Translations under genes and position numbers: made by a program | The notes under the pieces: generated by a model | Database searches by the model: none | What the model was told of the DNA's origin: nothing | Seen by the model: the letters and a program-made list of their open reading frames with translations, nothing else | Assembly (NCBI RefSeq): GCF_023721815.1 | Contig: NZ_JAMDLI010000008.1 | Location: forward strand, 124,001-188,000 | Reading direction: 5' to 3' | Origin: Pleomorphomonas sp. JP5 | GTDB taxonomy: Bacteria; Pseudomonadota; Alphaproteobacteria; Rhizobiales; Pleomorphomonadaceae | Length of the DNA: 64,000 nucleotides | Shown here: in pieces, positions 20,819-30,171 of the stretch | Layout: the number at the start of each line of letters is the position of its first letter | How positions within the stretch are numbered: the first letter of the stretch is position 1

Positions 20819-21164
20819 CTGTCCGTCCGATGCACCGGATACCCGGCTGTACTGACGAGGGACAACGGCGTCTCTCTTCCCGAGATCGCAACCCAAATCC
20901 GCACGACGCCCACCGGTCAGAAACCGGCAAGCGTCGCCCGGAAGTCAGCCACCCATGCCCCCCGGCGAGTGGCCGACCGATCAGATCCATTGATGCGACC
21001 GATCTCGTTGAAACGATATACGCAAAACCCTTGAGAACAACAAGAAACTTGCGCTTCAGAACCATTCGACACGCCAGGGCCCGGCCGGAGCGCGCACTGT
21101 CAGCGCGTCTCCTGGCCGGATTCCTCCGGAAAAGAACGCCAGCTCTCCCCCGGAGGCAGGGATA
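20819..21164 (-). other. Intergenic region upstream of the LacI-type gene
   Basis: 346 bases between hslU and the LacI-type gene, both leftward. I see no gene. The only motif of note is TCGTTGAAACGA at 21005-21016, an imperfect 12-base palindrome (one mismatch) of the size of a LacI-family operator; without a second copy this is only a suggestion. The promoter of the LacI-type gene should lie here. Confidence 0.35.
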
Positions 21165-22460
21165 TCAGAGGATGAAGCGACTGAGATCGGTGTTGTTCGC
21201 AAGATCGCCCAGCGCCGCCCGGACCGCGGCGCCGTCGACGGTGATCACCTCTCCCGACCGGTCGGGGGCCGAGAACGAGATGTCGTCGAGGATCCGCTCA
21301 AGCACCGTCTGAAGACGCCGGGCGCCGATGTTCTCGACCGTCGCGTTGACGTGGACGGCGATCTCAGCGATGGCGTCGATGGCATCGTCGGTGAAGACCA
21401 GCGCCACGCCCTCGGTCTCCATCAACGCCACATACTGCTTGATCAGGCTTGCCTGCGGCTCGGTCAGGATGCGGCGGAAATCGTCCTTGTCGAGCGGCTT
21501 CAACTCGACGCGGATCGGCAAGCGGCCCTGGAGTTCGGGCAGGAGATCCGACGGCTTGGCGACATGGAAAGCGCCGGATGCGATGAACAGGATGTGGTCG
21601 GTCTTCACCGAGCCATGCTTGGTGGACACCGTCGTGCCTTCGATGAGTGGCAGAAGGTCGCGCTGCACACCCTCGCGCGATACCGATCCGTCGCGGCCGT
21701 CCTTGGCGCAGATCTTGTCGATCTCGTCGAGGAAGACGATGCCGTTGTTCTCCACCGACTCTATCGCCTCGGCCACGATCTTGTCCTGATCGATCAGCTT
21801 ATCTGCCTCCTCGGCGGTGAGCAGATCGTGACTGTCCTTCACGGAAACGCGGCGGGTCTTCTTCACTCCGCCCATCATCTTCTGCATCATCTCGGAGAGG
21901 TTGATCACCTGCCCGCCCGGCATGCCGGGTATCTCCATGCCACCCGGACTAGCGCTGGCGGTCAGTTCGACCTCGATCTCCTTGTCGTCGAGTTCGCCGG
22001 AGCGCAACTTCTTGCGAAAGGCGTCGCGCGTCGACGGGCTGGCGGACGTTCCTACCAATGCATCGAGCACCCGTTCCTCGGCGGCGAGATGGGCCTTCGC
22101 CTCGACGTCCTTGCGTCGCTGCGTCCGGACGAGCGAGATACCGACCTCGAGAAGATCGCGGACGATCTGCTCGACGTCACGGCCGACATAGCCGATCTCG
22201 GTGAACTTGGTGGCCTCGACCTTGACGAAGGGCGCGTTGGCGAGCCGGGCGAGGCGACGGGAGATTTCCGTCTTGCCGACACCTGTGGGGCCGATCATCA
22301 GGATGTTCTTGGGCAGCACCTCCTCGCGCAGCGAGGGATCGAGCTGAAGGCGGCGCCAGCGGTTGCGCAGCGCGATGGCGACGGCGCGCTTGGCGTCCTT
22401 CTGGCCGACGATGTGACGGTCGAGTTCGGAGACGATTTCGCGAGGCGAAAAATCGGGCAT
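21165..22460 (-). CDS. hslU: ATP-dependent protease ATPase subunit HslU
   Basis: AAA+ unfoldase of the HslVU (ClpYQ) protease. Walker [16 protein letters not shown] is near residue 58 and Walker [11 protein letters not shown] follows. The pore motif GYVGRDVEQ is present, and the C-terminal tail ends DLSRFIL, as needed to open HslV. The 431-residue length matches the family. It follows hslV by 66 bases on the same strand. AAGGA precedes the ATG. Confidence 0.97.
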   Translation of the reverse strand: MPDFSPREIVSELDRHIVGQKDAKRAVAIALRNRWRRLQLDPSLREEVLPKNILMIGPTGVGKTEISRRLARLANAPFVKVEATKFTEIGYVGRDVEQIVRDLLEVGISLVRTQRRKDVEAKAHLAAEERVLDALVGTSASPSTRDAFRKKLRSGELDDKEIEVELTASASPGGMEIPGMPGGQVINLSEMMQKMMGGVKKTRRVSVKDSHDLLTAEEADKLIDQDKIVAEAIESVENNGIVFLDEIDKICAKDGRDGSVSREGVQRDLLPLIEGTTVSTKHGSVKTDHILFIASGAFHVAKPSDLLPELQGRLPIRVELKPLDKDDFRRILTEPQASLIKQYVALMETEGVALVFTDDAIDAIAEIAVHVNATVENIGARRLQTVLERILDDISFSAPDRSGEVITVDGAAVRAALGDLANNTDLSRFIL

Positions 22461-22526
22461 GGTCTTGTCCTTGGAAGAAGCATCCCGGAGTGGCGCGCGC
22501 GGGCCAGCGATCCGGAGGGATGGAAC

Positions 22527-23084
22527 TCAGGCCTTGAGCAGGCTTTCGACGACGACGTTCTCGTTGGTATAGACGCAGATGTCGGCGGCAATCTTCATCG
22601 CCTTGCGGGCGATGGTCTCGGCGTCCTGGTCACTGTCGGCAAGCGCGCGAGCTGCGGCGAGCGCATAGGTACCGCCCGAGCCGATTCCGGCAATACCGCC
22701 CTCGGGCTCGAGCACGTCGCCCGTGCCGGTCAGCACAAGCGTCACGTTGGCGTCGGCAACGATCATCATCGCCTCGAGGCGGCGAAGATAGCGATCGGTG
22801 CGCCAGTCCTTGGCGAGTTCGACACAGGCGCGCATCAACTGGCCGGGATACTGTTCCAGCTTGGCTTCCAGGCGCTCGAAGAGCGTGAAGGCGTCGGCGG
22901 TGGCGCCAGCAAAACCGGCGATCACGTCGCCGCGTCCGAGCGGACGCACCTTGCGTGCCGTGTGCTTGATCACGGTGGCGCCGAGGGTAACCTGTCCGTC
23001 GCCCGCGATCACCACTTTGCCGTCCTTGCGAACCGAGACGATGGTGGTGCCGTACCAGGTGGACGGATTCGTGTGTTCCATCAT
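22527..23084 (-). CDS. hslV: ATP-dependent protease peptidase subunit HslV
   Basis: Threonine peptidase of HslVU. I choose the ATG at 23084, with AGGAG at proper spacing, giving 185 residues. The catalytic Thr is exposed by removal of a short propeptide: [14 protein letters not shown] places it at residue 13. The conserved [13 protein letters not shown] and [14 protein letters not shown] (substrate and cation-binding region) follow. In many rhizobia hslV is followed by hisB-hisH-hisA-hisF; here its divergent neighbour is an epimerase-like gene instead. Confidence 0.96.
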   Translation of the reverse strand: MMEHTNPSTWYGTTIVSVRKDGKVVIAGDGQVTLGATVIKHTARKVRPLGRGDVIAGFAGATADAFTLFERLEAKLEQYPGQLMRACVELAKDWRTDRYLRRLEAMMIVADANVTLVLTGTGDVLEPEGGIAGIGSGGTYALAAARALADSDQDAETIARKAMKIAADICVYTNENVVVESLLKA

Positions 23085-23148
23085 GAGATGCTCCTTGCGG
23101 CAACGGCCAACCACCCGAAGCGTGGGAACCGTCCCTGAATGACGCCTT

Positions 23149-23176
23149 TATGTAGGACGGAAATGCCTCTATGCAA
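23149..23176 (-). promoter_or_regulatory. Possible hslVU promoter
   Basis: On the minus strand TTGCAT (23176-23171), a 16-base spacer and TACATA (23154-23149), within CCTACATAAAG, lie about 65 bases upstream of hslV. The -10 shape resembles alphaproteobacterial RpoH promoters (C-rich then TA-rich), which would suit a heat-shock protease, but the -35 lacks the usual CTTG and this is only a candidate. Confidence 0.3.
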
Positions 23177-23238
23177 CTTGCCTCTGGCAATGCCCACATC
23201 ACGGTTCCGAAACCGTCCCGACCTTCAGGAGATCCGTC

Positions 23239-24111
23239 ATGAAGCTCATGGCCTTCGGCCTCGGCTACAGCGCCAAGGCGGCGTTGCGCCGCCTCTCGCC
23301 CGACGAAGCGGTCGGCACGACCCGCTCCGCGGCAAAGGCAACCGGGATGTCAACGCTCGCCGAAATGCACCTTTTCGATGGATCGCCGGAGGCGGCGGAG
23401 GCCCTGAGGCCGGCGCTTGCCGGCGTCACCCACGTTCTCGTTTCCATCGCCCCGGCAGAAGGACAAGATGGCGGCGACCGCGTCCTGCCCGTGCTCGCCG
23501 AGGCGCTCGCCGCCGAGAAATCGCTCGTCTCCGTCGCCTATCTCTCGACGGTCGGCGTCTATGGCGACCATGACGGCGCCTGGGTGGACGAGACGTCCGA
23601 GTGCCGGCCCAGAAGCGCCCGGTCGCTCGCCCGTGTGAAGGCTGAGAACGAGTGGCTGGCTTTTGGCGAAACCACCGGCGCGTTCGTCGCCGTGCTGCGC
23701 CTGTCCGGCATTTACGGCCCCGGTCGTAATGGGTTCGTCAACCTTGCCGAGGGCAGCGCTCGCCGCCTCGTCAAGCCAGGGCAGGTGTTCAACCGCATTC
23801 ATGTCGAGGATATAGCCGCCGCCGTGGAACGGACCTTTGCAACGGGCTCCAGCGGCCTGTTCAACATAACGGACGACGAGCCCGCGCCGCCGCAGGACGT
23901 TGTGAGCTACGCCGCCAAGCTGATGGGCGTGGAGCCGCCACCCGAGCAAGACTTCGCGACAGCGGACCTCTCGCCCATGGCTCGCAGTTTCTATGGCGAG
24001 AACAAGCGGGTGGCCAACGGCAAGAGCAAATCCGAACTCGGGCTCGCCTACGCCTATCCCGACTACCGGACAGCTTTCGCGCGCATGTGGGCGGAAGGCA
24101 CTTGGCGCTGA
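23239..24111 (+). CDS. NAD(P)-dependent epimerase/dehydratase-like protein
   Basis: 290 residues of the extended short-chain dehydrogenase family, close to YeeZ-type proteins. The N-terminal nucleotide-binding turn is the shortened form FGLGYSAKAALRR rather than GxxGxxG. Later come YLSTVGVYGDHDGAWVDE (Ser and Tyr positions of the family), RLSGIYGPGRN, and FNRIHVEDIA. AGGAG precedes the ATG. The reaction is unknown; homologues are often called SDR or sugar-nucleotide epimerase only by fold. It is divergent from hslV and convergent with the chemoreceptor. Confidence 0.82.
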   Translation: MKLMAFGLGYSAKAALRRLSPDEAVGTTRSAAKATGMSTLAEMHLFDGSPEAAEALRPALAGVTHVLVSIAPAEGQDGGDRVLPVLAEALAAEKSLVSVAYLSTVGVYGDHDGAWVDETSECRPRSARSLARVKAENEWLAFGETTGAFVAVLRLSGIYGPGRNGFVNLAEGSARRLVKPGQVFNRIHVEDIAAAVERTFATGSSGLFNITDDEPAPPQDVVSYAAKLMGVEPPPEQDFATADLSPMARSFYGENKRVANGKSKSELGLAYAYPDYRTAFARMWAEGTWR

Positions 24112-24142
24112 ACAAAACGCCCGTCACCAACGGCGACGGGCG
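24111..24142 (-). terminator. Intrinsic terminator of the PAS chemoreceptor
   Basis: CGCCCGTC (24118-24125) and GACGGGCG (24135-24142) form a perfect eight-pair stem with a nine-base loop. On the minus strand it is followed by TTTTGTT, so it terminates the leftward chemoreceptor gene that ends at 24168. Confidence 0.75.
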
Positions 24143-24167
24143 GATTGCGCCGATTTGAGAGCGGCGA

Positions 24168-25643
24168 TCAGGCGAGCGTTGACGCCGCCCTCTGCAACTT
24201 GTTGGCCGCCTCGTCGATAGACTGCGTCGAGCTGCTGATGTCGGCCAGAGCCTTGGCGATATCCTCGACGCCGCTGGCGGCGGTATGCATGCTGCCGGAC
24301 ATGTTTTGCGTCACGGCCGCCTGTTCCTCGACCGCCGCTGCGATCGACGAGGAGATGTCGTTGATACGGGTGATGATGGCGGTGATTCCATCAATGGACT
24401 GAACCGCCTTGGACGAGATGGTCTGCACCGCGGCGATTTCGCTGGCGATCTCTTCCGTCGCCTTCGATGTCTGCGCGGCGAGCTGCTTCACTTCCTGCGC
24501 AACGACGGCGAATCCCTTGCCCATCTCGCCCGCTCGCGCCGCCTCGATGGTGGCGTTGAGGGCCAGGAGGTTGGTCTGGCCGGCAATGGTGTTGATAAGT
24601 TCGACGACCTGGTCGATCTTCTGCGCCGCAGTGGCCAGACCCGACACCACCTGCGTGGCAGACTCGGCCTGCGTCACGGCGTCCTGGGAAACCGAAAGGG
24701 CAACGCTTACCTGGCGGCTGATTTCGCCGACGGAGGATACGAGCTCTTCGGCGCCGGCAGCCACCGACTGGACGTTCGACGCGGTGATTCCCGCCGTCGA
24801 GTTGGCGCCTGCCGCCTCGGCGTTCGAGCGGGCGATCATGTCGGCCACTTCGGCGAGCTCACGGTTTATCTCGGTCTGGGCGGCCTGGCGCTTGCGCCGC
24901 CTCTCCATGACGGCGGTGATGTCGGTCGCAAACTTGGTGACACGGACAAGCTGGCCGGTGCCATCGAAAATCGGATTGTAGGTCGCCTGAAGGAAGACGT
25001 CCCGCCCCCCCTTACCGACCCGGTGGAACTCATCGGACTTGAACTGGCCAGCCCGAAGATCTTCCCAGAACTTCTTGTAGGATGGACTGTTGCGTTCCTC
25101 GGGCGTGACGAACATCGAGTGATGCTTGCCGACGATGTCGGCGGTCTTGTACCCGAGCGCCTTCTCGAAATTCTCGTTGGCCTCGATGATCGTCCCGTCC
25201 GGCTCGAAGGAAATGACGGCCTGAGCGCGATTGATGGCGGCGATCTCTCCCTGGACCTTCACGTCCTCCAGCTTTCGATCGGTGACGTCAGTGGCAAACT
25301 TGACGACACGGTAGACCTTGCCGGACTTGTCGAGCAGAGGATTGTAGGTACCCTGGATCCAGACGGAGCGCCCTCCCTTGGCGATGCGGCGGAACTCGGC
25401 CGACATGTAGCGGCCAGCCTGCAGATCGCGCCAGAAGGCGGTGTAAGCCGGGGTCTGCACCTCCTTGGGGTCAACGAACATCGAGTGATGCTTGCCGACA
25501 ATCTCGGACAGCTCATACCCCATGACCTTCAGGAAGTTGGCGTTGGCCGTGAGAATCTTTCCGGTCGGATCGAACTCGATGACCGCCAGGGACCGATCGA
25601 GAGCGGCAAGCACCGCAGCCTCATGACTTGAAAAGGGCCACAT
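24168..25643 (-). CDS. Soluble PAS-PAS methyl-accepting chemotaxis protein, BdlA-like
   Basis: 491 residues from the ATG at 25643 ([10 protein letters not shown]), preceded by GGAGCGAGG. No membrane segment is seen. Two PAS domains of nearly the same sequence occupy about residues 10-120 and 130-245 (each with GKHHSMFV and a TYNP block). They are followed by a methyl-accepting signalling domain whose hairpin tip [19 protein letters not shown] is exact. The layout matches BdlA, the PAS-PAS-MCP protein of Pseudomonas involved in biofilm dispersal, so sensing an internal redox or energy signal is plausible. No che genes are nearby. It has its own terminator. Confidence 0.92.
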   Translation of the reverse strand: MWPFSSHEAAVLAALDRSLAVIEFDPTGKILTANANFLKVMGYELSEIVGKHHSMFVDPKEVQTPAYTAFWRDLQAGRYMSAEFRRIAKGGRSVWIQGTYNPLLDKSGKVYRVVKFATDVTDRKLEDVKVQGEIAAINRAQAVISFEPDGTIIEANENFEKALGYKTADIVGKHHSMFVTPEERNSPSYKKFWEDLRAGQFKSDEFHRVGKGGRDVFLQATYNPIFDGTGQLVRVTKFATDITAVMERRRKRQAAQTEINRELAEVADMIARSNAEAAGANSTAGITASNVQSVAAGAEELVSSVGEISRQVSVALSVSQDAVTQAESATQVVSGLATAAQKIDQVVELINTIAGQTNLLALNATIEAARAGEMGKGFAVVAQEVKQLAAQTSKATEEIASEIAAVQTISSKAVQSIDGITAIITRINDISSSIAAAVEEQAAVTQNMSGSMHTAASGVEDIAKALADISSSTQSIDEAANKLQRAASTLA

Positions 25644-26058
25644 GATCCTCGCTCCTACCCTCTTTGCTAACAATCGCCGCGCAATGTTCACCCTCAAGAA
25701 ACAAGAAAGGTGACTACGCAGCTCATATAACGATAACAACCTAGAAAAATGGCGGCCCGGCGACCGCCAAACCGCCCATCACTCCTTGATAATTGATCAT
25801 CTATTTACGGAGAGTTTATACCGAGCAAGCCTCCGATAAGTAAAATCTTCTACTTTTGGCTGCATATTCTTAACTGGCCACGCTGTGGACGTGGAAAAGT
25901 CTTTCCGAAGATGGCCAACGGGCTAGAAGCACACCCAACGGCACGGGGAACCCGCTCGCCGCTTCCCGCCCATCGCAAGCCTGTTCGGCGCCATGGGACT
26001 GGCATCCGTTCCTGGAGCCGTATAAGAAATGGTCGCATTTCAATTGTGGTGACCCCCA
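25644..26058. other. Gene-free stretch upstream of hisF
   Basis: 415 bases between the divergent chemoreceptor and hisF. The left half is AT-richer than its surroundings (TTGATAATTGATCATC near 25785-25800), and I recognise no gene or RNA. In related rhizobia hisA would normally sit directly upstream of hisF, so this may be the scar of a rearrangement; promoters for both flanking genes must lie here. Confidence 0.4.
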
Positions 26059-26835
26059 ATGCTCAAAGCACGCGTCATCCCCTGTCTCGACGTCAAGGAC
26101 GGCCGGGTGGTCAAGGGGGTCAACTTCGTCGACCTCATTGATGCCGGAGATCCGGTCGAGGCCGCCGCCGCCTATGACGCGGCCGGCGCCGACGAACTCT
26201 GTTTTCTGGACATCACCGCCAGCCACGAGAATCGCGGCACGATCCTCGATGTCGTCCGTCGTACGGCCGAGCGCTGCTTCATGCCGGTGACGGTGGGCGG
26301 TGGCGTGCGGTCCGTCGAGGACATTCGGGAACTGCTGCTGGCCGGCGCCGACAAGGCGTCGATCATGTCGGCCGCTGTCCGCGACCGCGACCTCGTTCGC
26401 CGCGCCTCGGAAAAGTTCGGCAACCAGTGCATCGTCGTCGCCATTGACGCCAAGCGCGTCTCTTCGGACGACGGCAAGTCGCGCTGGGAGGTGTTCACCC
26501 ACGGCGGGCGGCAGGCGACCGGCATCGATGCCGTCGAGTATGCACAGGAAGTTGTGTCGCTTGGAGCGGGCGAGATCCTGCTCACCTCGATGGATCGCGA
26601 CGGCACCAAGATCGGTTTCGACCTCGAGCTGACCCGGACCATCGCCGACGCGGTCACGGTGCCGGTCATCGCCTCGGGTGGCGTCGGCACGCTGGACCAT
26701 CTTGTCGAGGGGATTCGCGACGGCCACGCCGCAGCGGTGCTCGCCGCCTCGATCTTTCACTTCGGTACTTTCACAATCGGCGAGGCCAAGGCGCATCTCG
26801 CCGCGGCCGGCGTTCCCGTCCGCCTTCAGGGATGA
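26059..26835 (+). CDS. hisF: Imidazole glycerol phosphate synthase cyclase subunit
   Basis: HisF forms imidazole glycerol phosphate and AICAR from PRFAR using ammonia passed from HisH. The 258-residue TIM barrel starts [20 protein letters not shown] with the catalytic Asp11, and the second catalytic Asp lies in VAIDAKRV. Phosphate-binding loops [10 protein letters not shown] and [12 protein letters not shown] are intact. HisE follows with a four-base overlap. HisH, HisA and HisB are not in this window, although they usually adjoin hisF in related genomes. Confidence 0.97.
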   Translation: MLKARVIPCLDVKDGRVVKGVNFVDLIDAGDPVEAAAAYDAAGADELCFLDITASHENRGTILDVVRRTAERCFMPVTVGGGVRSVEDIRELLLAGADKASIMSAAVRDRDLVRRASEKFGNQCIVVAIDAKRVSSDDGKSRWEVFTHGGRQATGIDAVEYAQEVVSLGAGEILLTSMDRDGTKIGFDLELTRTIADAVTVPVIASGGVGTLDHLVEGIRDGHAAAVLAASIFHFGTFTIGEAKAHLAAAGVPVRLQG

Positions 26836-27170
26836 TCGGCATGGCTGACAGCACCTTCAACCTCTCCGACCTCGAAGCGATCGTCGCAGACCGCCTCAAG
26901 AATGGTGACGCCACCTCCTACACGCGCAAGCTGGCCGACAAGGGCATTGCGAAGGCGGCCCAGAAACTGGGCGAGGAAGCGGTGGAAAGCGTGATCGCCG
27001 CCGTGAGCGGCGATGCCGACGCCCTGACCTACGAGAGCGCCGATCTCCTCTATCATCTTGTCGTGGTGCTGGCGCTGAAAGGCGTCCCGCTCGACGAAGT
27101 GCTCGCCGAACTCAAGCGCCGCACGGCGCAGTCCGGCCTGCAGGAAAAGGCCAGCCGACCGGCCGACTGA
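26832..27170 (+). CDS. hisE: Phosphoribosyl-ATP pyrophosphohydrolase
   Basis: Second enzyme of histidine synthesis, hydrolysing PR-ATP to PR-AMP. The 112-residue stand-alone form has the all-alpha MazG-like fold with metal-binding [14 protein letters not shown] and [14 protein letters not shown]. The ATG at 26832 overlaps the hisF stop (ATGA); an ATG nine bases later (MADSTFNL) is an alternative start with AGGGA upstream. It is cotranscribed with hisF and probably coaA. Confidence 0.95.
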   Translation: MIGMADSTFNLSDLEAIVADRLKNGDATSYTRKLADKGIAKAAQKLGEEAVESVIAAVSGDADALTYESADLLYHLVVVLALKGVPLDEVLAELKRRTAQSGLQEKASRPAD

Positions 27171-27233
27171 CCTCAAGACCATGGCACGCCGGTCGAATCC
27201 GGCGGCCGATTCCCGCCATGTATCTGAGATCAG

Positions 27234-27254
27234 CGGATCGCCCGAGGCGATCCG
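27234..27254 (+). promoter_or_regulatory. Hairpin abutting the coaA ribosome-binding site
   Basis: CGGATCGCC, loop CGA and GGCGATCCG form a perfect nine-pair stem whose last base is the first G of the coaA Shine-Dalgarno GGAG. It could hinder ribosome access or mark the hisE mRNA end; no U tract follows, so it is not a standard terminator. Confidence 0.45.
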
Positions 27255-27267
27255 GAGATGGTGACGA

Positions 27268-28221
27268 ATGGAACAGTTCGTGCGGAAAGCGCTGTCGCCC
27301 TACGAAGTCTACACACGCGCCGACTGGGCCGTACTACGGGCCGGCATGCCCTTGACGCTGACGCTCGAGGACGTGATCCGCCTGCGCGCGCTCAACGACC
27401 CGGTGCAGCTCGACGAGGTATCGGACATCTTCCTGCCGCTGTCGCGGCTTCTCTCGCTCTACGTCGAGTCGGCGCAGTCGCTGCATTCCACCACACGCCG
27501 CTTCTTCGGGCGCTCCGACGCCAAGAAGCCGTTCATCATCGGCATCGCCGGTTCGGTCGCGGTCGGCAAGTCGACGACGGCGCGCATCCTGAGAGCGATG
27601 ATGTCGCGCTGGCCTTCGTCGCCAAAGGTGGACCTCGTCACAACGGACGGCTTCCTGTTTCCCAACGCCGTGCTGCGCGAGGAAGGCCTGATGGAGAAGA
27701 AGGGTTTTCCGGAAAGCTACGACCGGGCGGCCCTGCTCTCCTTCCTTACCGACATCAAGGCCGGCACGCCGAACGTCTGGGCGCCGGTCTACTCCCACCT
27801 CGTCTATGACATCGTGCCGGACGAGCGCATCGTCGTCGATCAGCCCGACATCCTGATTCTGGAGGGCCTCAACGTCCTCCAGACCGGGAAGTTGCCGCGC
27901 GACGGACGTGGCATCCCCTTCGTCTCCGACTTCTTCGATTTCTCGATCTACATCGACGCCGACGAGGCCGATCTGCAGCGCTGGTATGTCGAGCGCTTCA
28001 TGCGCCTGAGACAAACCGCCTTCCGCGACCCTCAGTCCTACTTCCGCCGCTTCGCCGAGATTTCTGAGGAAGAAGCGCTGGACACCGCCCTTGGCCTGTG
28101 GACGCGCATCAACCTCGCCAATCTTCGCGAGAACATCCAGCCGACCCGCCTTCGGGCCGATCTCGTTCTGCGCAAGAGCACCAATCACGCCATCGAGCAG
28201 GTGATGCTCAGGAAGCTGTGA
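27268..28221 (+). CDS. coaA: Pantothenate kinase, type I
   Basis: Catalyses the first and rate-setting step of coenzyme A synthesis, ATP-dependent phosphorylation of pantothenate. The 317-residue protein has the Walker [16 protein letters not shown] near residue 95, the [10 protein letters not shown] segment and the [11 protein letters not shown] motif of type I enzymes. The hisE-coaA adjacency is a known alphaproteobacterial arrangement. It ends 11 bases from the convergent nagA stop, with no clear terminator between. Confidence 0.96.
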   Translation: MEQFVRKALSPYEVYTRADWAVLRAGMPLTLTLEDVIRLRALNDPVQLDEVSDIFLPLSRLLSLYVESAQSLHSTTRRFFGRSDAKKPFIIGIAGSVAVGKSTTARILRAMMSRWPSSPKVDLVTTDGFLFPNAVLREEGLMEKKGFPESYDRAALLSFLTDIKAGTPNVWAPVYSHLVYDIVPDERIVVDQPDILILEGLNVLQTGKLPRDGRGIPFVSDFFDFSIYIDADEADLQRWYVERFMRLRQTAFRDPQSYFRRFAEISEEEALDTALGLWTRINLANLRENIQPTRLRADLVLRKSTNHAIEQVMLRKL

Positions 28222-28232
28222 AGGGGGGCGGC

Positions 28233-29378
28233 TCAGGCCGAGAAGACCCTGTTGCCGCCGATCCATGTCGACTTGAGCTCGAGATCCGGCGTCAGCAGCA
28301 GGAAATCGGCATCCATGCCGGGCGTGACCCGACCCTTGCGGCTCTCGATCCGCATGGCTTCGGCCGGATAGACGGTGGCCATACGGATCGCTTCGTCGAG
28401 GCCGATCGAGAAATGCTCGGCGGCGTAACGCACCGACGAGAGCATATCGATGTCGGCGCCGGCCAGCGTACCGTCGGCAAGCGCCAGACGGCCGTCGCGG
28501 CGGAAAATGGTCCGACCGTTGAGCTCGAACTCCGGCAGGTCCGTGCCGATGGTCAACATGGCGTCGGTGACCAGGAAGATATGCCCCGGCTCGCGCTTGG
28601 CCCTGAGCGCCACGCGCGCCGCCGCCGGGTGGACGTGGATCCCGTCGGCGATGAGACCAGCCGACAGCCCGCTGTCCAGAACCGCCCCCACCATGCCCGG
28701 CGTCCGGTGACCGAACGGGCTCATGGCGTTGAAGAGATGGGTCGCCGTGCTGACGCCGGCGGCGATATAGGCCTGCGCCGTGTCGTAGTCGCAATCGGTA
28801 TGGCCGAGACTGACGATGCCGCCGGCAGCGGCGAGAAGGCGCACGGCCTCCACCGGCGTCGACTCAGGAGCTATGGTCAACATCGTCGGGCCGGCGCCGT
28901 TGATCGCACCGATCAACTCCCGGATGTCCGCCTCCTCCATCGGCCGCACGTAGGCGACGGCGTGAACGCCGCGCTTGGCCGCCGACAGATGCGGCCCTTC
29001 CAGGTGCAGGCCGAGATAGCCCGGCACGCCATCCGCCCGCGCCGCCTTGCCGGCTGCGATGGCCTCGGTGCGGGCTTCGCGGCGGTCCGTGATCAGTGTC
29101 GGCAACAGCGCCGTGGTACCGAAGTGGGCGTGGGCGGTGCAAATGCGTTTGATTGTCGCGACGCTTGGATCGTCGTTGAAGTTGATGCCACCGCCACCGT
29201 TGACCTGAAGGTCGATGAAGCCGGGCACGGCCAGAAGACCACCGGCATCGATCACCTCGGCGCCAGCTGGAAGGTTGTCGGTGGCGATGAAGCGGCCAGC
29301 CTCCACGGCAATCTCTGCGTCGTCGTGCCAGGCGTCGCCGTCGAATAGGCGGATACCACGGATGTGAAGGGCGGACAT
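28233..29378 (-). CDS. nagA: N-acetylglucosamine-6-phosphate deacetylase
   Basis: Amidohydrolase-family enzyme that converts GlcNAc-6-phosphate to glucosamine-6-phosphate and acetate. The 381-residue protein shows PGFIDLQVNGGGG, the metal ligand Glu in GLHLEGPHLS, His residues in SLGHTDCDY and THLFNAMSP, and the catalytic Asp in FLVTDAML. AAGGAGA precedes the ATG. It is the third gene of the operon with the sugar kinase and GntR regulator. NagB, which would take the product to fructose-6-phosphate, is not in the window. Confidence 0.95.
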   Translation of the reverse strand: MSALHIRGIRLFDGDAWHDDAEIAVEAGRFIATDNLPAGAEVIDAGGLLAVPGFIDLQVNGGGGINFNDDPSVATIKRICTAHAHFGTTALLPTLITDRREARTEAIAAGKAARADGVPGYLGLHLEGPHLSAAKRGVHAVAYVRPMEEADIRELIGAINGAGPTMLTIAPESTPVEAVRLLAAAGGIVSLGHTDCDYDTAQAYIAAGVSTATHLFNAMSPFGHRTPGMVGAVLDSGLSAGLIADGIHVHPAAARVALRAKREPGHIFLVTDAMLTIGTDLPEFELNGRTIFRRDGRLALADGTLAGADIDMLSSVRYAAEHFSIGLDEAIRMATVYPAEAMRIESRKGRVTPGMDADFLLLTPDLELKSTWIGGNRVFSA

Positions 29379-29406
29379 GGGAACGTCTCCTTGGTGTGGT
29401 GACGGA

Positions 29407-30171
29407 TCAGGAATGGGGAAGCGTCAGCTCGGCGACGAAGTCGTAGGCGTCGGCTCGATAAAGCGACCGGGTGAATTCGACCACCCGCCCCGAAGCGAGA
29501 TAGGAAATCCGCGCGATGGACAGACCGGCTTCGCCGGTCTGCACCCCGAGCAGGGCCGCGTCCTGGCCACGTATGTTGCAGGCCGATATGCGCTGCACGG
29601 CCCGCACGGGCCGGTAGCCGCTTCGGGCCAAAGTCTCGTAGAGCGATCCGTCCACGGCGCCCGGATCGGGCAACACCTCGGCCGAAAGTGACGCTCGTTC
29701 GAGGGCAAGCGGCAGATCATTGGCAATCCGGAGACGCTCGAGCCGGGCGACGCGCCCGCCGCCGGCCAGCCCCAGCATCATCGCCTCTTCCGGCGATGGC
29801 AGGTGGAGCCCACGATCGAGCCAGCGCGAGCTCGCCTTGAGGCCGCGGCGCGCCATGTCCTCGGTAAAGGAAGTGAGCAGCGAGAGTGATTGCTCCACCC
29901 GCTCCACCGGCTTGACCACGAAGGTGCCGGACCCATGACGCCGCACCAGGAGGCCGGCTTCGACGAGTTCGTCGACTGCCTTGCGAACGGTGACGCGGCT
30001 GATGCTGAGGAAGTCGGCGATTTCCCGCTCGGGCGGCAATGCGTCGCCATGCCTGAGCTGACCGCACCCGACGGCCGCCTCGATGGCCTGCCTCAGCTTG
30101 AGATAGAGAGGTCCGGTGGCAGTGGCTTGCAATCGCTCTGGAGACAGGATGCTGGAGATGTCGCCGCTCAT
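29407..30171 (-). CDS. GntR family regulator with UTRA domain
   Basis: 254 residues from the ATG at 30171, which overlaps the kinase stop as ATGA. The N-terminal winged helix is clear: LPPEREIADFLSISRVTVRKAVDELVEAGLLVRRHGSGTF within about residues 35-75. A HutC-type UTRA effector domain follows, with QRISACNIRGQDAALLG and VEFTRSLYRADAYDF. Encoded between an amino-sugar kinase and nagA, it probably senses GlcNAc-6-phosphate or a related sugar phosphate, as NagR and DasR do, and controls the divergent murQ and kinase promoters through the direct repeats at 31075-31090 and 31242-31257. The effector is inferred, not shown. Confidence 0.9.
   Translation of the reverse strand: MSGDISSILSPERLQATATGPLYLKLRQAIEAAVGCGQLRHGDALPPEREIADFLSISRVTVRKAVDELVEAGLLVRRHGSGTFVVKPVERVEQSLSLLTSFTEDMARRGLKASSRWLDRGLHLPSPEEAMMLGLAGGGRVARLERLRIANDLPLALERASLSAEVLPDPGAVDGSLYETLARSGYRPVRAVQRISACNIRGQDAALLGVQTGEAGLSIARISYLASGRVVEFTRSLYRADAYDFVAELTLPHS

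Noticed and set aside
21351-23138. 595-codon plus-strand frame opposite hslU and hslV
   Set aside because: Shadow of two highly conserved genes; no motif of its own.
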